From contig JAEZZQ010000043.1 of NCBI GenBank assembly GCA_023442465.1, forward strand, positions 124,001-188,000: a stretch of DNA of 64,000 nucleotides. Reading direction: 5' to 3'. The notes beneath the pieces were generated by a model. It was not told where the DNA came from. It was given only the letters and a program-made list of their open reading frames with translations, and searched no databases. The translations under genes were made by a program, and so were the position numbers. The DNA is from Bacillota bacterium (GTDB lineage Bacteria; Bacillota; Clostridia; Lachnospirales; Lachnospiraceae). Position 1 is the first letter of the stretch. Each line of letters begins with the position of its first letter. Shown in pieces: positions 52,328 through 60,998 of this stretch.

Positions 52328-55300
52328 TTATTCAGCAACTATAAGCGGAAGCTCAATAGAGGCCGGTTCATAACCCGTTGCTTCTGCCGTAATCTTAATC
52401 GTGTAGTCGCCTGCTGCAGACGGCGTTCCGCCGATAATACCGGTTGCTGCATCAAAGGTCATACCCTCCGGCAATCCTTCTACCGCATAAGCAATATCAG
52501 AATATGCATAATAGGTATTTAAAGCAGCAGTATTCAAAGCATCTGAAGTATATGCTTCACCAACCTTGGCATCTGCCAGCGTTATAGCAACATCTTCACC
52601 ATCCACTTCAACGGTATCTGTATAAATTACCTTCGTGCCCTTGGGGAGCTGCATCGCATTACTGTTTGCAACCATGTACAAGATCTGCTTTGCAGCATCC
52701 TGCATACAGTGGATTGTAATATTCTGAGCATCTTTATCCATAGCAAGAATCTCTTCTACATCCAGATATGTGCCGCCTTCCACACCATAAACCTTGGCAT
52801 CTAACATCATATTAGCGCCTGCTTTAATCAGCTGATATGCATTACAAGCATTGTATATTACGATATCCGTCACAACAGCACCATCGAATCCCCACTCGTC
52901 ACGGGTGATCTGGTTCATAACACCATAGCTTCCAGCACACCACGTCTTGCCGATTCTTGTAAAGGATCCCATTGCGAAAGTAGCTTCGCCTTCTTCTACT
53001 GCTTTCTGATACCCTTTCAGGTAAACTTCTCTGGCTGTCTGCTCTGTCATCCATGCGGACAGACCATCCATTGCCGTACCGGTTGATATAGGCCCAAAAC
53101 GATATGTCATAGCACCGCCGCCGTCATTATGGAATGCAAAATGCTTCAGAGTAATATAGCATCCCTTTGTTTTTGCACCCTGAGATACGTTAGCAGCCAG
53201 ACTTCCTGTCAGGAAAGGATCTTCAGAATAATACTCTGATACTCGGCTGTCAAAAGGGGAACGATGAATGTTCATACCCGGTGCATACCACCCGGTATAG
53301 CTGTATACGATTCCGCCCGCTACTGTGCTGTTACCCCACAAGCCCTGCTCGCCGATTATTTCTCCCATCTGATAAAGAAGGTCTTCATTAAAGGTAGATG
53401 CAATCATAGGTTCTGATCCAAAGTAGTTGAACCTGTCATTTGTATCGGTGTAGTTACCTGTCCATCCCTTAGGGCCATCCGTATCACGCGAATATGGTTT
53501 GCCGATATACGGTACGCCGACGGAATTGAACCCGCCTACATTGACCAAATCTGCTAATTCCTGTAACGTCAGTTGTTCAACCAGTTCCTGATATCTTGCA
53601 TCGTCTGCGTCCGCGCCGGTCAGATCGGACAAAACAATGGAATATTTATCTGCTGTACGGTTTGCAGCATCTGTCTCATAAACGGGTGTGCCGATTGCCG
53701 CCGCATCATAATGAGCGTTGTATGCCGCATCATCATAGTCCCATGTAGCATATTCCTCTTCAGAGATTTCTTTTACAGCCTCAAATCCATCCGGCATTGT
53801 TCCTTTAAAATCGTTGCGGGATAAAGCTGTATATCCTTCGCTTGCAAAACCTTCTGTTACATCGTCCAGAGCATTGGTGATCTCCGCACCTGTAACCGCT
53901 TCATTGCACAATTCCTTCTGCGCAACAGTGTAATTAAAGCTGGCGTCATTGGCGCTCATACCATAGTGAGCATTGCCTGCAACCTTAACATTGTAAGTCC
54001 CTGCATCCAAAACATATGTCTTATCTGTCACATCATCGTATGAAGCCATATCGGAAACATCAATGGAAACCTGTACGACCTCGCTTGCGCCCGGTTCAAG
54101 CATACCTGTCTTTGCATAATCTCCGAGAACAACATATGATTTTTCGATTACCGTATCATTGCCTGTTTCCTCTGTGCCGTAAGGAGCCGTATAATATAAC
54201 TGGACAACTTCCTTACCTGCGGCATCTCCGGTATTGGTTACTTTGACGTCAAATGTCAGAGTATCCGCTTTGGTCACCGCAGAATCTGCTGCTGCAGAAG
54301 GAGTAACTTCCCATGTAAAGTCAGTATAGGAAAGACCATAACCGAAGGGATAGTTTACATTCGTATTCCACCATGCATCCTCCGTGCCTGCTTTGTTTTC
54401 TTCATAGCTTCTGGTTTCATAATATCTGTAACCCACATAAATGCCTTCTTCATAACCTACGGACCATGTATTTACCGGTTCGCCGTTTACACTGTACTGG
54501 GTATAACCGGTCATTGTGCCGTTGCCATCCTCACCCTGTGCAGTTTCACTCGTTCTGGTGTTGAAAATCGTGTAAGACGGGCTCTGCGTAAAATCTACCG
54601 CCCAAGTATCAACCGTTCTGCCGGAAGGATTCACTTCACCGGCAATAACTCTCCCCAGCACCTCAAATCCGTTGTCGCCGGGTTCGCCGATATTCAGAAT
54701 CGCATCAACTGCATCATTTTTTTGAATTTGTGCAATTTCAATCGGAGTACAGCTATTTACCAGTACAATAACTTTATCAAAATTTGCAGCTGCATAATCA
54801 ATCAGATCATACTGCTCATCATCAAGCTGCAGGGAATGAATTCTACCGTCCTTTGCAATCTCACCGGTACCGCGGGAGATGACAACGATAGCCGCATCGC
54901 CGTACTCTCCCAGGGATGCTTTCCATTCATCAGTCCCGGAAGCTTTTGCAAAATCATCTGCAACCAGAATATCGGAAGTCTTCTTGGGAACATTCCCTTT
55001 GTCATCTGCCTCCGCTCCTTCTACATCCTCTGATGCCCACTGAGCATAGAGGTCAAGGACTGTTTTGTTCAGGGCAAACCCTGCATCTTCCATGCCGGAG
55101 ATTACGGTAGCCTGCGCAATTGCTGCTCCGCCGGAAGCATCAACGACGTTATGGCTGGCACCTGCATTCGGATCGACTGCAGCGTAACCAAGCATCGTGA
55201 CTTTTGCGCCGCTTGCAAGCGGAAGTGCAGCACCTTCATTCTTGAAAAGGATCATACCCTCTTCAGAAATCTTCACATTTAAATCAAGCCCCGCCTGTAA

Positions 55301-55507
55301 TGCTTCTGCCTTACTTGCATATGCAGACTCATACAGAACAGGTGTTTCAGATGACTCTGTCTGTGTTTCTTCTGAACTCGCAGATGTTTTTGGGGGTTCG
55401 GTTGTACTTTCAGTCTGTCCCGCATTGTCTCCGCATGCTGTAAGACCAAGTACAAGAGCTCCGGATAACATCAGAGCCATTAATTTTTTTAACTTTTTCT
55501 GAATCAT
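52328..55507 (-). CDS. permuted GH3 glycosidase lipoprotein
   Basis: Protein of 1059 residues. The signal peptide ends in lipobox GLTAC; a Thr/Ser/Glu linker follows. The domain order is permuted: alpha/beta sandwich, fibronectin-III (FGYGLSYTDF), TIM barrel (KHFAFHNDGGG, VVTDIVIYN), then a C-terminal Ig-like domain with LPEGMTFDAATGIIGGTP (He_PIG type). The nucleophile Asp in VTDIV is kept, but the residue after it is Ile where the paralogues have Trp or Tyr. ATG at 55507 follows AAGGAGGG; the frame extends 15 codons further. Two LytTR half-sites lie 85-115 bases upstream. Confidence 0.87.
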   Translation of the reverse strand: MIQKKLKKLMALMLSGALVLGLTACGDNAGQTESTTEPPKTSASSEETQTESSETPVLYESAYASKAEALQAGLDLNVKISEEGMILFKNEGAALPLASGAKVTMLGYAAVDPNAGASHNVVDASGGAAIAQATVISGMEDAGFALNKTVLDLYAQWASEDVEGAEADDKGNVPKKTSDILVADDFAKASGTDEWKASLGEYGDAAIVVISRGTGEIAKDGRIHSLQLDDEQYDLIDYAAANFDKVIVLVNSCTPIEIAQIQKNDAVDAILNIGEPGDNGFEVLGRVIAGEVNPSGRTVDTWAVDFTQSPSYTIFNTRTSETAQGEDGNGTMTGYTQYSVNGEPVNTWSVGYEEGIYVGYRYYETRSYEENKAGTEDAWWNTNVNYPFGYGLSYTDFTWEVTPSAAADSAVTKADTLTFDVKVTNTGDAAGKEVVQLYYTAPYGTEETGNDTVIEKSYVVLGDYAKTGMLEPGASEVVQVSIDVSDMASYDDVTDKTYVLDAGTYNVKVAGNAHYGMSANDASFNYTVAQKELCNEAVTGAEITNALDDVTEGFASEGYTALSRNDFKGTMPDGFEAVKEISEEEYATWDYDDAAYNAHYDAAAIGTPVYETDAANRTADKYSIVLSDLTGADADDARYQELVEQLTLQELADLVNVGGFNSVGVPYIGKPYSRDTDGPKGWTGNYTDTNDRFNYFGSEPMIASTFNEDLLYQMGEIIGEQGLWGNSTVAGGIVYSYTGWYAPGMNIHRSPFDSRVSEYYSEDPFLTGSLAANVSQGAKTKGCYITLKHFAFHNDGGGAMTYRFGPISTGTAMDGLSAWMTEQTAREVYLKGYQKAVEEGEATFAMGSFTRIGKTWCAGSYGVMNQITRDEWGFDGAVVTDIVIYNACNAYQLIKAGANMMLDAKVYGVEGGTYLDVEEILAMDKDAQNITIHCMQDAAKQILYMVANSNAMQLPKGTKVIYTDTVEVDGEDVAITLADAKVGEAYTSDALNTAALNTYYAYSDIAYAVEGLPEGMTFDAATGIIGGTPSAAGDYTIKITAEATGYEPASIELPLIVAE

Positions 55508-55592
55508 TTTTTCCCTCCTTTTTTCTCGCCTATATTTAAAGCACTTAGACAATTAAAATATATCATAATTTTTTCTTTTTTGATTTGGTTTA

Positions 55593-55623
55593 CACAAACT
55601 GTCCTCTTTCTTTCATAAACTGT
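55593..55623 (-). promoter_or_regulatory. LytTR-type binding site before the GH3 lipoprotein gene
   Basis: On the minus strand ACAGTTTATG and ACAGTTTGTG are direct repeats with starts exactly 21 bases apart. Both fit the LytTR half-site consensus [TA][AC][CA]GTTN[AG][TG]. The LytTR response regulator encoded at 57.4-58.1 kb is the likely binder. Confidence 0.65.
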
Positions 55624-55625
55624 TT

Positions 55626-55907
55626 TTAGATATGTATATATTTTACAAATTTGAATATGCATTTTTGTACAGTTTTTACAATCATACTCCTCTTTCTGCT
55701 AAAAGGTATCAATATTGTCAGTTTAAACCATTTATCCTCTACATTGATACGTACGGAGAAAACAGCCATGTGAATCAGCCTTTTTTCCTTATCGGGAACC
55801 TTTTTTTCACACTCGATGGCGTTGTCCAAAGTATTTCCAAAAATTGTACAGATATCCCTGATATTTGCGGCTTTCACACTGATTATCAGTTCATCACTTA
55901 AAGTCAA
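55626..55907 (-). pseudogene. fragment of a GHKL histidine kinase
   Basis: 93 residues resemble two separated parts of the neighbouring kinase: DICTIFGNTLDNAIECE (N box) and then, after a gap, KWFKLTILIPFSRK (kinase C-terminus). The intervening G box is deleted and the N-terminal sensor is missing. It is a duplication remnant of the gene at 56044-57357. Confidence 0.65.
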
Positions 55908-55966
55908 AGGAAAACCATTCAGGAAAAAATAAAGGCAGGCGATAAATTACCATACTCCATGAAACA

Positions 55967-56018
55967 GTTTAGAACCGCTGCAAGACCAATATTTCAAGGC
56001 TTTACAGCGGTTCTAAAC
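55967..56018. terminator. 14-bp perfect hairpin after the kinase gene
   Basis: GTTTAGAACCGCTG (55967-55980) pairs with CAGCGGTTCTAAAC (56005-56018). It lies 26 bases after the kinase stop and probably ends its transcript, although T-runs are poor on both sides. Confidence 0.55.
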
Positions 56019-56043
56019 TTTCTCGACTGTCAAAGATGAGATT

Positions 56044-57357
56044 TTATTCTTTTGGCGATGGGATCACAACATTAAGCTCGAACCAGTTTCCTTTTTTGTT
56101 TATCGTTACCCATCCATCATATTTTTTTGCTGTATATTTGATACTCTTTATTCCATATCCATGAAAATCCTTGTTCAACTTCGTGGTGGCCGGAAGATTG
56201 TCCTCGATTTCAAGGTCTCCTTCAAAATAGTTTTCAAAACGGAGCACGATAAAATCCTTTTTCGAAACTACCTCCACATGAATGAGCCGTTTCTCCTGTT
56301 CCTCAATCTGGATCTCGCATTCGATAGCGTTATCCAACGAATTACCAAATAGCGTACAAATATCCATCACATGCATGAAGTTCAAGAGCTTACCATCTAC
56401 CACGCAGGTCAATTCAATATTATGTTTCTGGCAGGTGATGCTTTTTCCCGTAAGAATCGTATCCACTACAGAGTTTCCTGTTTTATTCTGTGCCTCATAC
56501 ATCTTGATTTCGCTTTCCATTTCATCCAGGAAAGCCAACCGCTTTGCCGAATCCTCTTCTGCCCGGAGAACCGCTATCTGATGCTTTAAATCGTGATATT
56601 TACGATTGACAATATCAATACTCTCTCCCGATTTACGATACAAAGTGTATTGACTCTGCAAAATATTCCGCATAGCATCCAAGTCGTATTTTGCCTGCAT
56701 CTCTCTCCTTAAAATGTGATATGCGTATAAAATAGTGAGACCGCTTAGATCAACCAAGGTACGGATATTGAAAATCTCCCTCGTAATCTGGCTGCTGAAA
56801 GGTGTATTCGCATAAACAAAGCTCAGATTGCTCACGAAAAAGACTGTCGCCCCAATCGCAATGACGAAGATCAATTCCTTTACCGTTGTTTTTTCCTGAG
56901 AAAGATACATGTGTTTTCTTTCCAAAAAGAAAATGCCTGCATATACCATTGTATAAGTTGCCGCCAAAACGAGCACGCCCAACCATAAACTTAAGTTTTC
57001 TGTGCTTTCCACTGCATAATAATACAACTGCCATTCCAAGGAAGCCGCAAACTCCGCTAAAATAAAAGCTCTTATACAATAGTATCCTGCGTTAATCCAC
57101 GTCATCTCACAAGAAAAATAAAAGTAAAGAAGCATCAAACCAATCGCAAGAAACATACCCAAAAGCCAAAAATTTTCAGAAAAATGACCTGCCAACTCCT
57201 GAACCAAGCATTGTACAATCAGCGTTGCGCCCATAAGAATTCCCATAAAAATGCCGCTATATCTCTTCTTCAGCAGGAGAATATATATGCTGCACGCCGC
57301 CCATTCTGCTATTCCAGTGTACAATCTCGGAATCTCCGTAAGGGTTACATGATCCAT
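56044..57357 (-). CDS. AgrC-type sensor histidine kinase (GHKL)
   Basis: Protein of 437 residues. Six to seven membrane helices fill residues 10-215; a dimerisation helix with the phospho-acceptor His in KYHDLKHQI lies near 255. The GHKL ATPase domain has GNSLDNAIECE and GYGIKSIK. This is the HPK10/AgrC layout that often senses peptides or other small signals. Its ATG overlaps the response-regulator stop by one base (TAATG) with GGGAGGAG upstream, so the pair is coupled. Confidence 0.88.
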   Translation of the reverse strand: MDHVTLTEIPRLYTGIAEWAACSIYILLLKKRYSGIFMGILMGATLIVQCLVQELAGHFSENFWLLGMFLAIGLMLLYFYFSCEMTWINAGYYCIRAFILAEFAASLEWQLYYYAVESTENLSLWLGVLVLAATYTMVYAGIFFLERKHMYLSQEKTTVKELIFVIAIGATVFFVSNLSFVYANTPFSSQITREIFNIRTLVDLSGLTILYAYHILRREMQAKYDLDAMRNILQSQYTLYRKSGESIDIVNRKYHDLKHQIAVLRAEEDSAKRLAFLDEMESEIKMYEAQNKTGNSVVDTILTGKSITCQKHNIELTCVVDGKLLNFMHVMDICTLFGNSLDNAIECEIQIEEQEKRLIHVEVVSKKDFIVLRFENYFEGDLEIEDNLPATTKLNKDFHGYGIKSIKYTAKKYDGWVTINKKGNWFELNVVIPSPKE

Positions 57358-58064
57358 TACATCGCTCCTCCCAAATAATTCGTCAATTCCTCCATAAATT
57401 CTTTTTTCCTTCCCCTGCTGATAGCTATACTTTCACCGTTAATAATTACACAATCATTCTGTACACTGTCAACATAAGCCAAGTTCAAGAGACAGCCCTT
57501 GTTACAACGAAAGAAATCCGAGTCCTTTAATCGCTCTTCCGCCTCTTTCATTGTGGCAAAGGTAACATATTCCTCCGAGCGGGTATGGAAAATCAACCTA
57601 TGTCCCTGACTTTCAATGTAACATATATCAGAAACATAAAGTTTAACTGTCCCCCCCTTTACTCCTACCGCAATAAAATTCTTTACCTTTTTGTTAATGC
57701 GCCCGACAGCCTTATCCAGACTTTGAGAAAATGAAAAATATGACACCGGTTTTAAAACATAATCCGTAGCATTTACCGTATATCCGTTAATGGCATATTG
57801 AGCCATATTTGTTATAAAAATAATAATTACCTCAGGATCACTTTTACGAATAACGGAGGCTGCCGTCATCCCGTCCATGAATCTCATTTCTATATCAAGA
57901 AGAATGATATCGTATTCCGCCTTGTAATTCTCAACAATCTCATCCCCATCTGAAAAGGTTACGACAGACAACTCCTGACTTCGCTCTCTCTGATACTGCA
58001 TTAAATATTCTTTTAACTGTTCAACACTTATTGGATCATCATCTACAACAGCAATACGGATCAT
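57357..58064 (-). CDS. LytTR response regulator
   Basis: Protein of 235 residues. The receiver domain is at 1-120 with the phospho-acceptor Asp in ILLDIEM near 55, acidic pocket VVDDD and Lys in VLKPVS. The LytTR DNA-binding domain occupies the last 100 residues (ICYIESQGHRLIFHT, FFRCNKGCLLNL). ATG at 58064 follows GGAAGGAG; an earlier in-frame Met has no site. It pairs with the AgrC-type kinase and probably regulates the GH3 genes and itself through the half-site pairs at 55.6 and 58.3 kb. Confidence 0.9.
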   Translation of the reverse strand: MIRIAVVDDDPISVEQLKEYLMQYQRERSQELSVVTFSDGDEIVENYKAEYDIILLDIEMRFMDGMTAASVIRKSDPEVIIIFITNMAQYAINGYTVNATDYVLKPVSYFSFSQSLDKAVGRINKKVKNFIAVGVKGGTVKLYVSDICYIESQGHRLIFHTRSEEYVTFATMKEAEERLKDSDFFRCNKGCLLNLAYVDSVQNDCVIINGESIAISRGRKKEFMEELTNYLGGAM

Positions 58065-58133
58065 AGGATTTCTCCTTCCTTTATTTATCAATATTATACA
58101 ATAAGCTTATAATTTTTCCTATAATAAAAGATA

Positions 58134-58167
58134 TAGGCATTGCCGGTCAATTTCCCCGCAACGCCTA
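58134..58167. terminator. hairpin between the GH94 and response-regulator genes
   Basis: TAGGC-A-TTGC (58134-58143) pairs with GCAA-C-GCCTA (58158-58167), with AT-rich flanks on both sides. It could end transcription from the GH94 gene 380 bases upstream or act as a leader hairpin of the two-component operon. Confidence 0.4.
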
Positions 58168-58299
58168 TTCTCCAGATATTTTTTAATTATTAAAACGATG
58201 TCATTACTTGCCTGACACATTGCAACAACCAATGCTGTATAACATCTTTTGTACTGTAGATAAACTACCATATAATCCTAACCTATACACTGAGCATTT

Positions 58300-58330
58300 C
58301 ACAAACTGCATCTTTTATTACACAAACGGG
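58300..58330 (-). promoter_or_regulatory. LytTR-type binding site before the two-component operon
   Basis: Minus strand: CCCGTTTGTG and GCAGTTTGTG, starts 21 bases apart, fit eight of nine consensus positions each. The spacing is identical to the site at 55593-55623. It lies about 240 bases before the response-regulator start. The rest of 58168-58545 has no gene I can support. Confidence 0.5.
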
Positions 58331-58545
58331 AAAAAATTTACCCAAAAATTATTTAGAAAGCAATTATTCCTTCAATTATTTTTTATCTCCAGTTTCAATA
58401 TCCATATTATTCTTTGACAGTTTTTCACGTTCAATACCAGTAAATATTGACCTTATTTGGACAATCTTATACGGCTGCTTTTTTACATGGTAAATAATAC
58501 CCAGAAGTAAAGGTGTTATTACCATTTTCTTCGACATTAGCATAG

Positions 58546-60978
58546 CTATACAATAATCCGATGCCTTTTCCCATCATCCTGAAGCATAACTCTATTCCCC
58601 TGGATTGATCTGTCGTCCACGGTAATTGCTTCCGTTGTCAATATTCCCTTGCTTCTGCTTTCAACACTAATCTCATAGGAAGAACTCCCGTATTTATATT
58701 CAATGGAAAAGTCACCGAAGCTTGCCGGCGTCGCCGGATCAATGATCAGCTCATTTCCCTCTTTGCGAATACCCAGAAACCAGTTTAACAATCCTTGGTA
58801 CATCCAGCCTGCGGAACCGGTATACCAGCTCCAGCCGCCTCTTCCCGTATAAGGCGGACTTAAGGATATATCCGCCGTCATTACATATGGCTCCTTTTCA
58901 TACTTAAGCACATCTTTCCTGTTTTGCGTAATGTGAATCGGATTTAATATGGTAAACAAGGTCTCCGCCATGCTGTAATCATGCAGCATCGATGTGGCAA
59001 TCGCCAGCCAGACCGCCGCATGAGTATACTGACCTCCGTTTTCCCGTATGCCGGGGATATAATTTTTAATATAACCTGGATTTTTGCTCGTCTTATTAAA
59101 GGGGGGCGCAAGAAGTAAGGAAAGGGCATCCTCTTCCCTTACCAGATAACGCCACGCCGACTGCATTGCCGCCTCTGACCGTTCCTTTCCCGCTCCCTTC
59201 GATATTACGCTCCACGACTGACTGATGGAATCTATCCTGCACTCATCATTTTCCTTCGATCCGAGCTTTGAGCCGTCGTCGTAAAAAGCCCGAAGGTACC
59301 ACTCCCCATCCCATGCATTCTCTTCAATGCTTTGAAGCAGGTCTTCCCTCTTCTGCTTAAGTTCCCGGCCATAGGCCCCATCACCTTCCTTATGGCACAG
59401 CGGAATAAAATCGCTGAGGACAGTATACAGAAACCAGGCCAGCCAGACACTTTCTCCCTTTCCCTGCATCCCTACCTCATTCATACCGTCATTCCAGTCA
59501 CCTCCTCCCATAAGAGGAAGGCCGTGCTCTCCAAAACGAGTCCTATCAATGGCTTTTTTGCAATGCTCATAAACACTTTCTATGCGCTCGGAAATCTCTG
59601 GCACAAACATTGTCTCCTGTTGTTCTTCCCTGAGTGCCGGCCCCTTAATATAAGCTACCGGCTCCTTTAAGATTGAAGAATCTCCTGTACTTCGGATGTA
59701 AGCAACAGTGCAATAAGGCAGCCACAGCAAATCATCGGTTATTCTCGTCCTTACCCCGATTCCCATCGGAGGATGCCACCAATGCTGTACATCCCCTTCT
59801 TCAAACTGCCGGCTGCAGGCGATCAGGATTTGCCTGTGCAATATGCCCGGATCTGCAATGAGAAGTGAAAGGGAATCCTGAAGCTGATCCCGGTATCCAT
59901 ATGCTCCTCCGCACTGATAAAAGCCTGCCCTTGCCTGAATACGGCAAGACACCGTCTGATAGAGCAGCCAGCCGTTAACAAGGATATCCACCGCCCTGTC
60001 CTTCGTCTTTACCTGAACCGTCCCTAATAATCCGTCCCAGTGGGCTTTCACCCTGTCAAACTCTTTTTCAGCGGCAGCACACGTTCGATACTTATCTTTC
60101 ATTTTATATATCTCGTTAAGACTTTTGCTCTGTCCCAGTCCGAATAGTACCTCCTTGCACTCCTGCGGCTGCATTACAACAGATATCTGAATCGCTCCAC
60201 AGGGATCATAGCATACACCCGTATTGCAGGATAACTTTACTTCCGCTCCCCGCGGAGCGCGGATACTGCTCCCGTGCCCCAGAAACTCCTGTCTGTCTCC
60301 GGTATAGCCAACTACTGTCTCACTGGAGAATAGGTAAGAATACATGTTTTGAAAGTTCATGGCATAAATGTTCTTTGCGTATAAGCATTCATTCTCATTA
60401 TCATAGGAGGTCAGAATGTAAGGGCTGGTATGCTCCCTCACCGTCCCCATGACCCATTCCACATAATAGGTCAGGCTCAAGTACTTCACTTTATCCGAGC
60501 GGTTCGTGAGCTTGAGATTCCAAAGCTTCAACGACTCATCCAAAGGGGTAAAAACCGTCAGTTCCTGACCGATGAGCGCCTCCTCATGAAGGAATCTGCT
60601 GTATCCGAAACCATGCCTTACCCGGTATATACCCCGGTCGGACCTTCCAAGGGACATAGGTGTCATTACCTCACCGGTCATTTCATCCAGAATATAGATT
60701 GCTTCAGAGGCTCTGTCACTTACGGGGTCGTTGGACCAGGGCGTAATCTTATTCTCCCTGCTGTTGATACTCCATGTGAAACCGGCACCCGACTCCGATA
60801 TTTGGAATCCAAAGCTCTCATTCGAGATAACATTAATCCAGGGGACCGGCGGTCTGTTATTACCCTCCAGCAGAATTTCATATTCTCTGCCTTCATTGGC
60901 AAATCCCCCGAATCCATTAAAAAACTCATGATTTTGCGTTTCTTCTTCCTGTGCTGTCTGTGCATATGCTTTGTCCAA
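58546..60978 (-). CDS. GH94 catalytic protein (C-terminal half of an NdvB-like enzyme)
   Basis: Protein of 810 residues. It begins with a GH94 beta-sandwich (FFNGFGGFANEGREYEI, VPWINVISNESFGF). An (alpha/alpha)6 barrel follows, with the catalytic Asp in GGGDWNDGMNEVG near 515 and GGWSWYTGSAGWMYQ near the end. It phosphorolyses or trims beta-glucans. In cyclic beta-1,2-glucan synthases this is the terminal domain of one long chain; here it is a separate gene starting with TTG behind AAGGAGG, 20 bases after the upstream half. It may act as a beta-1,2-oligoglucan phosphorylase. Confidence 0.85.
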   Translation of the reverse strand: MDKAYAQTAQEEETQNHEFFNGFGGFANEGREYEILLEGNNRPPVPWINVISNESFGFQISESGAGFTWSINSRENKITPWSNDPVSDRASEAIYILDEMTGEVMTPMSLGRSDRGIYRVRHGFGYSRFLHEEALIGQELTVFTPLDESLKLWNLKLTNRSDKVKYLSLTYYVEWVMGTVREHTSPYILTSYDNENECLYAKNIYAMNFQNMYSYLFSSETVVGYTGDRQEFLGHGSSIRAPRGAEVKLSCNTGVCYDPCGAIQISVVMQPQECKEVLFGLGQSKSLNEIYKMKDKYRTCAAAEKEFDRVKAHWDGLLGTVQVKTKDRAVDILVNGWLLYQTVSCRIQARAGFYQCGGAYGYRDQLQDSLSLLIADPGILHRQILIACSRQFEEGDVQHWWHPPMGIGVRTRITDDLLWLPYCTVAYIRSTGDSSILKEPVAYIKGPALREEQQETMFVPEISERIESVYEHCKKAIDRTRFGEHGLPLMGGGDWNDGMNEVGMQGKGESVWLAWFLYTVLSDFIPLCHKEGDGAYGRELKQKREDLLQSIEENAWDGEWYLRAFYDDGSKLGSKENDECRIDSISQSWSVISKGAGKERSEAAMQSAWRYLVREEDALSLLLAPPFNKTSKNPGYIKNYIPGIRENGGQYTHAAVWLAIATSMLHDYSMAETLFTILNPIHITQNRKDVLKYEKEPYVMTADISLSPPYTGRGGWSWYTGSAGWMYQGLLNWFLGIRKEGNELIIDPATPASFGDFSIEYKYGSSSYEISVESRSKGILTTEAITVDDRSIQGNRVMLQDDGKRHRIIV

Positions 60979-60998
60979 AGCCTCTTCCTCCTTAACGC

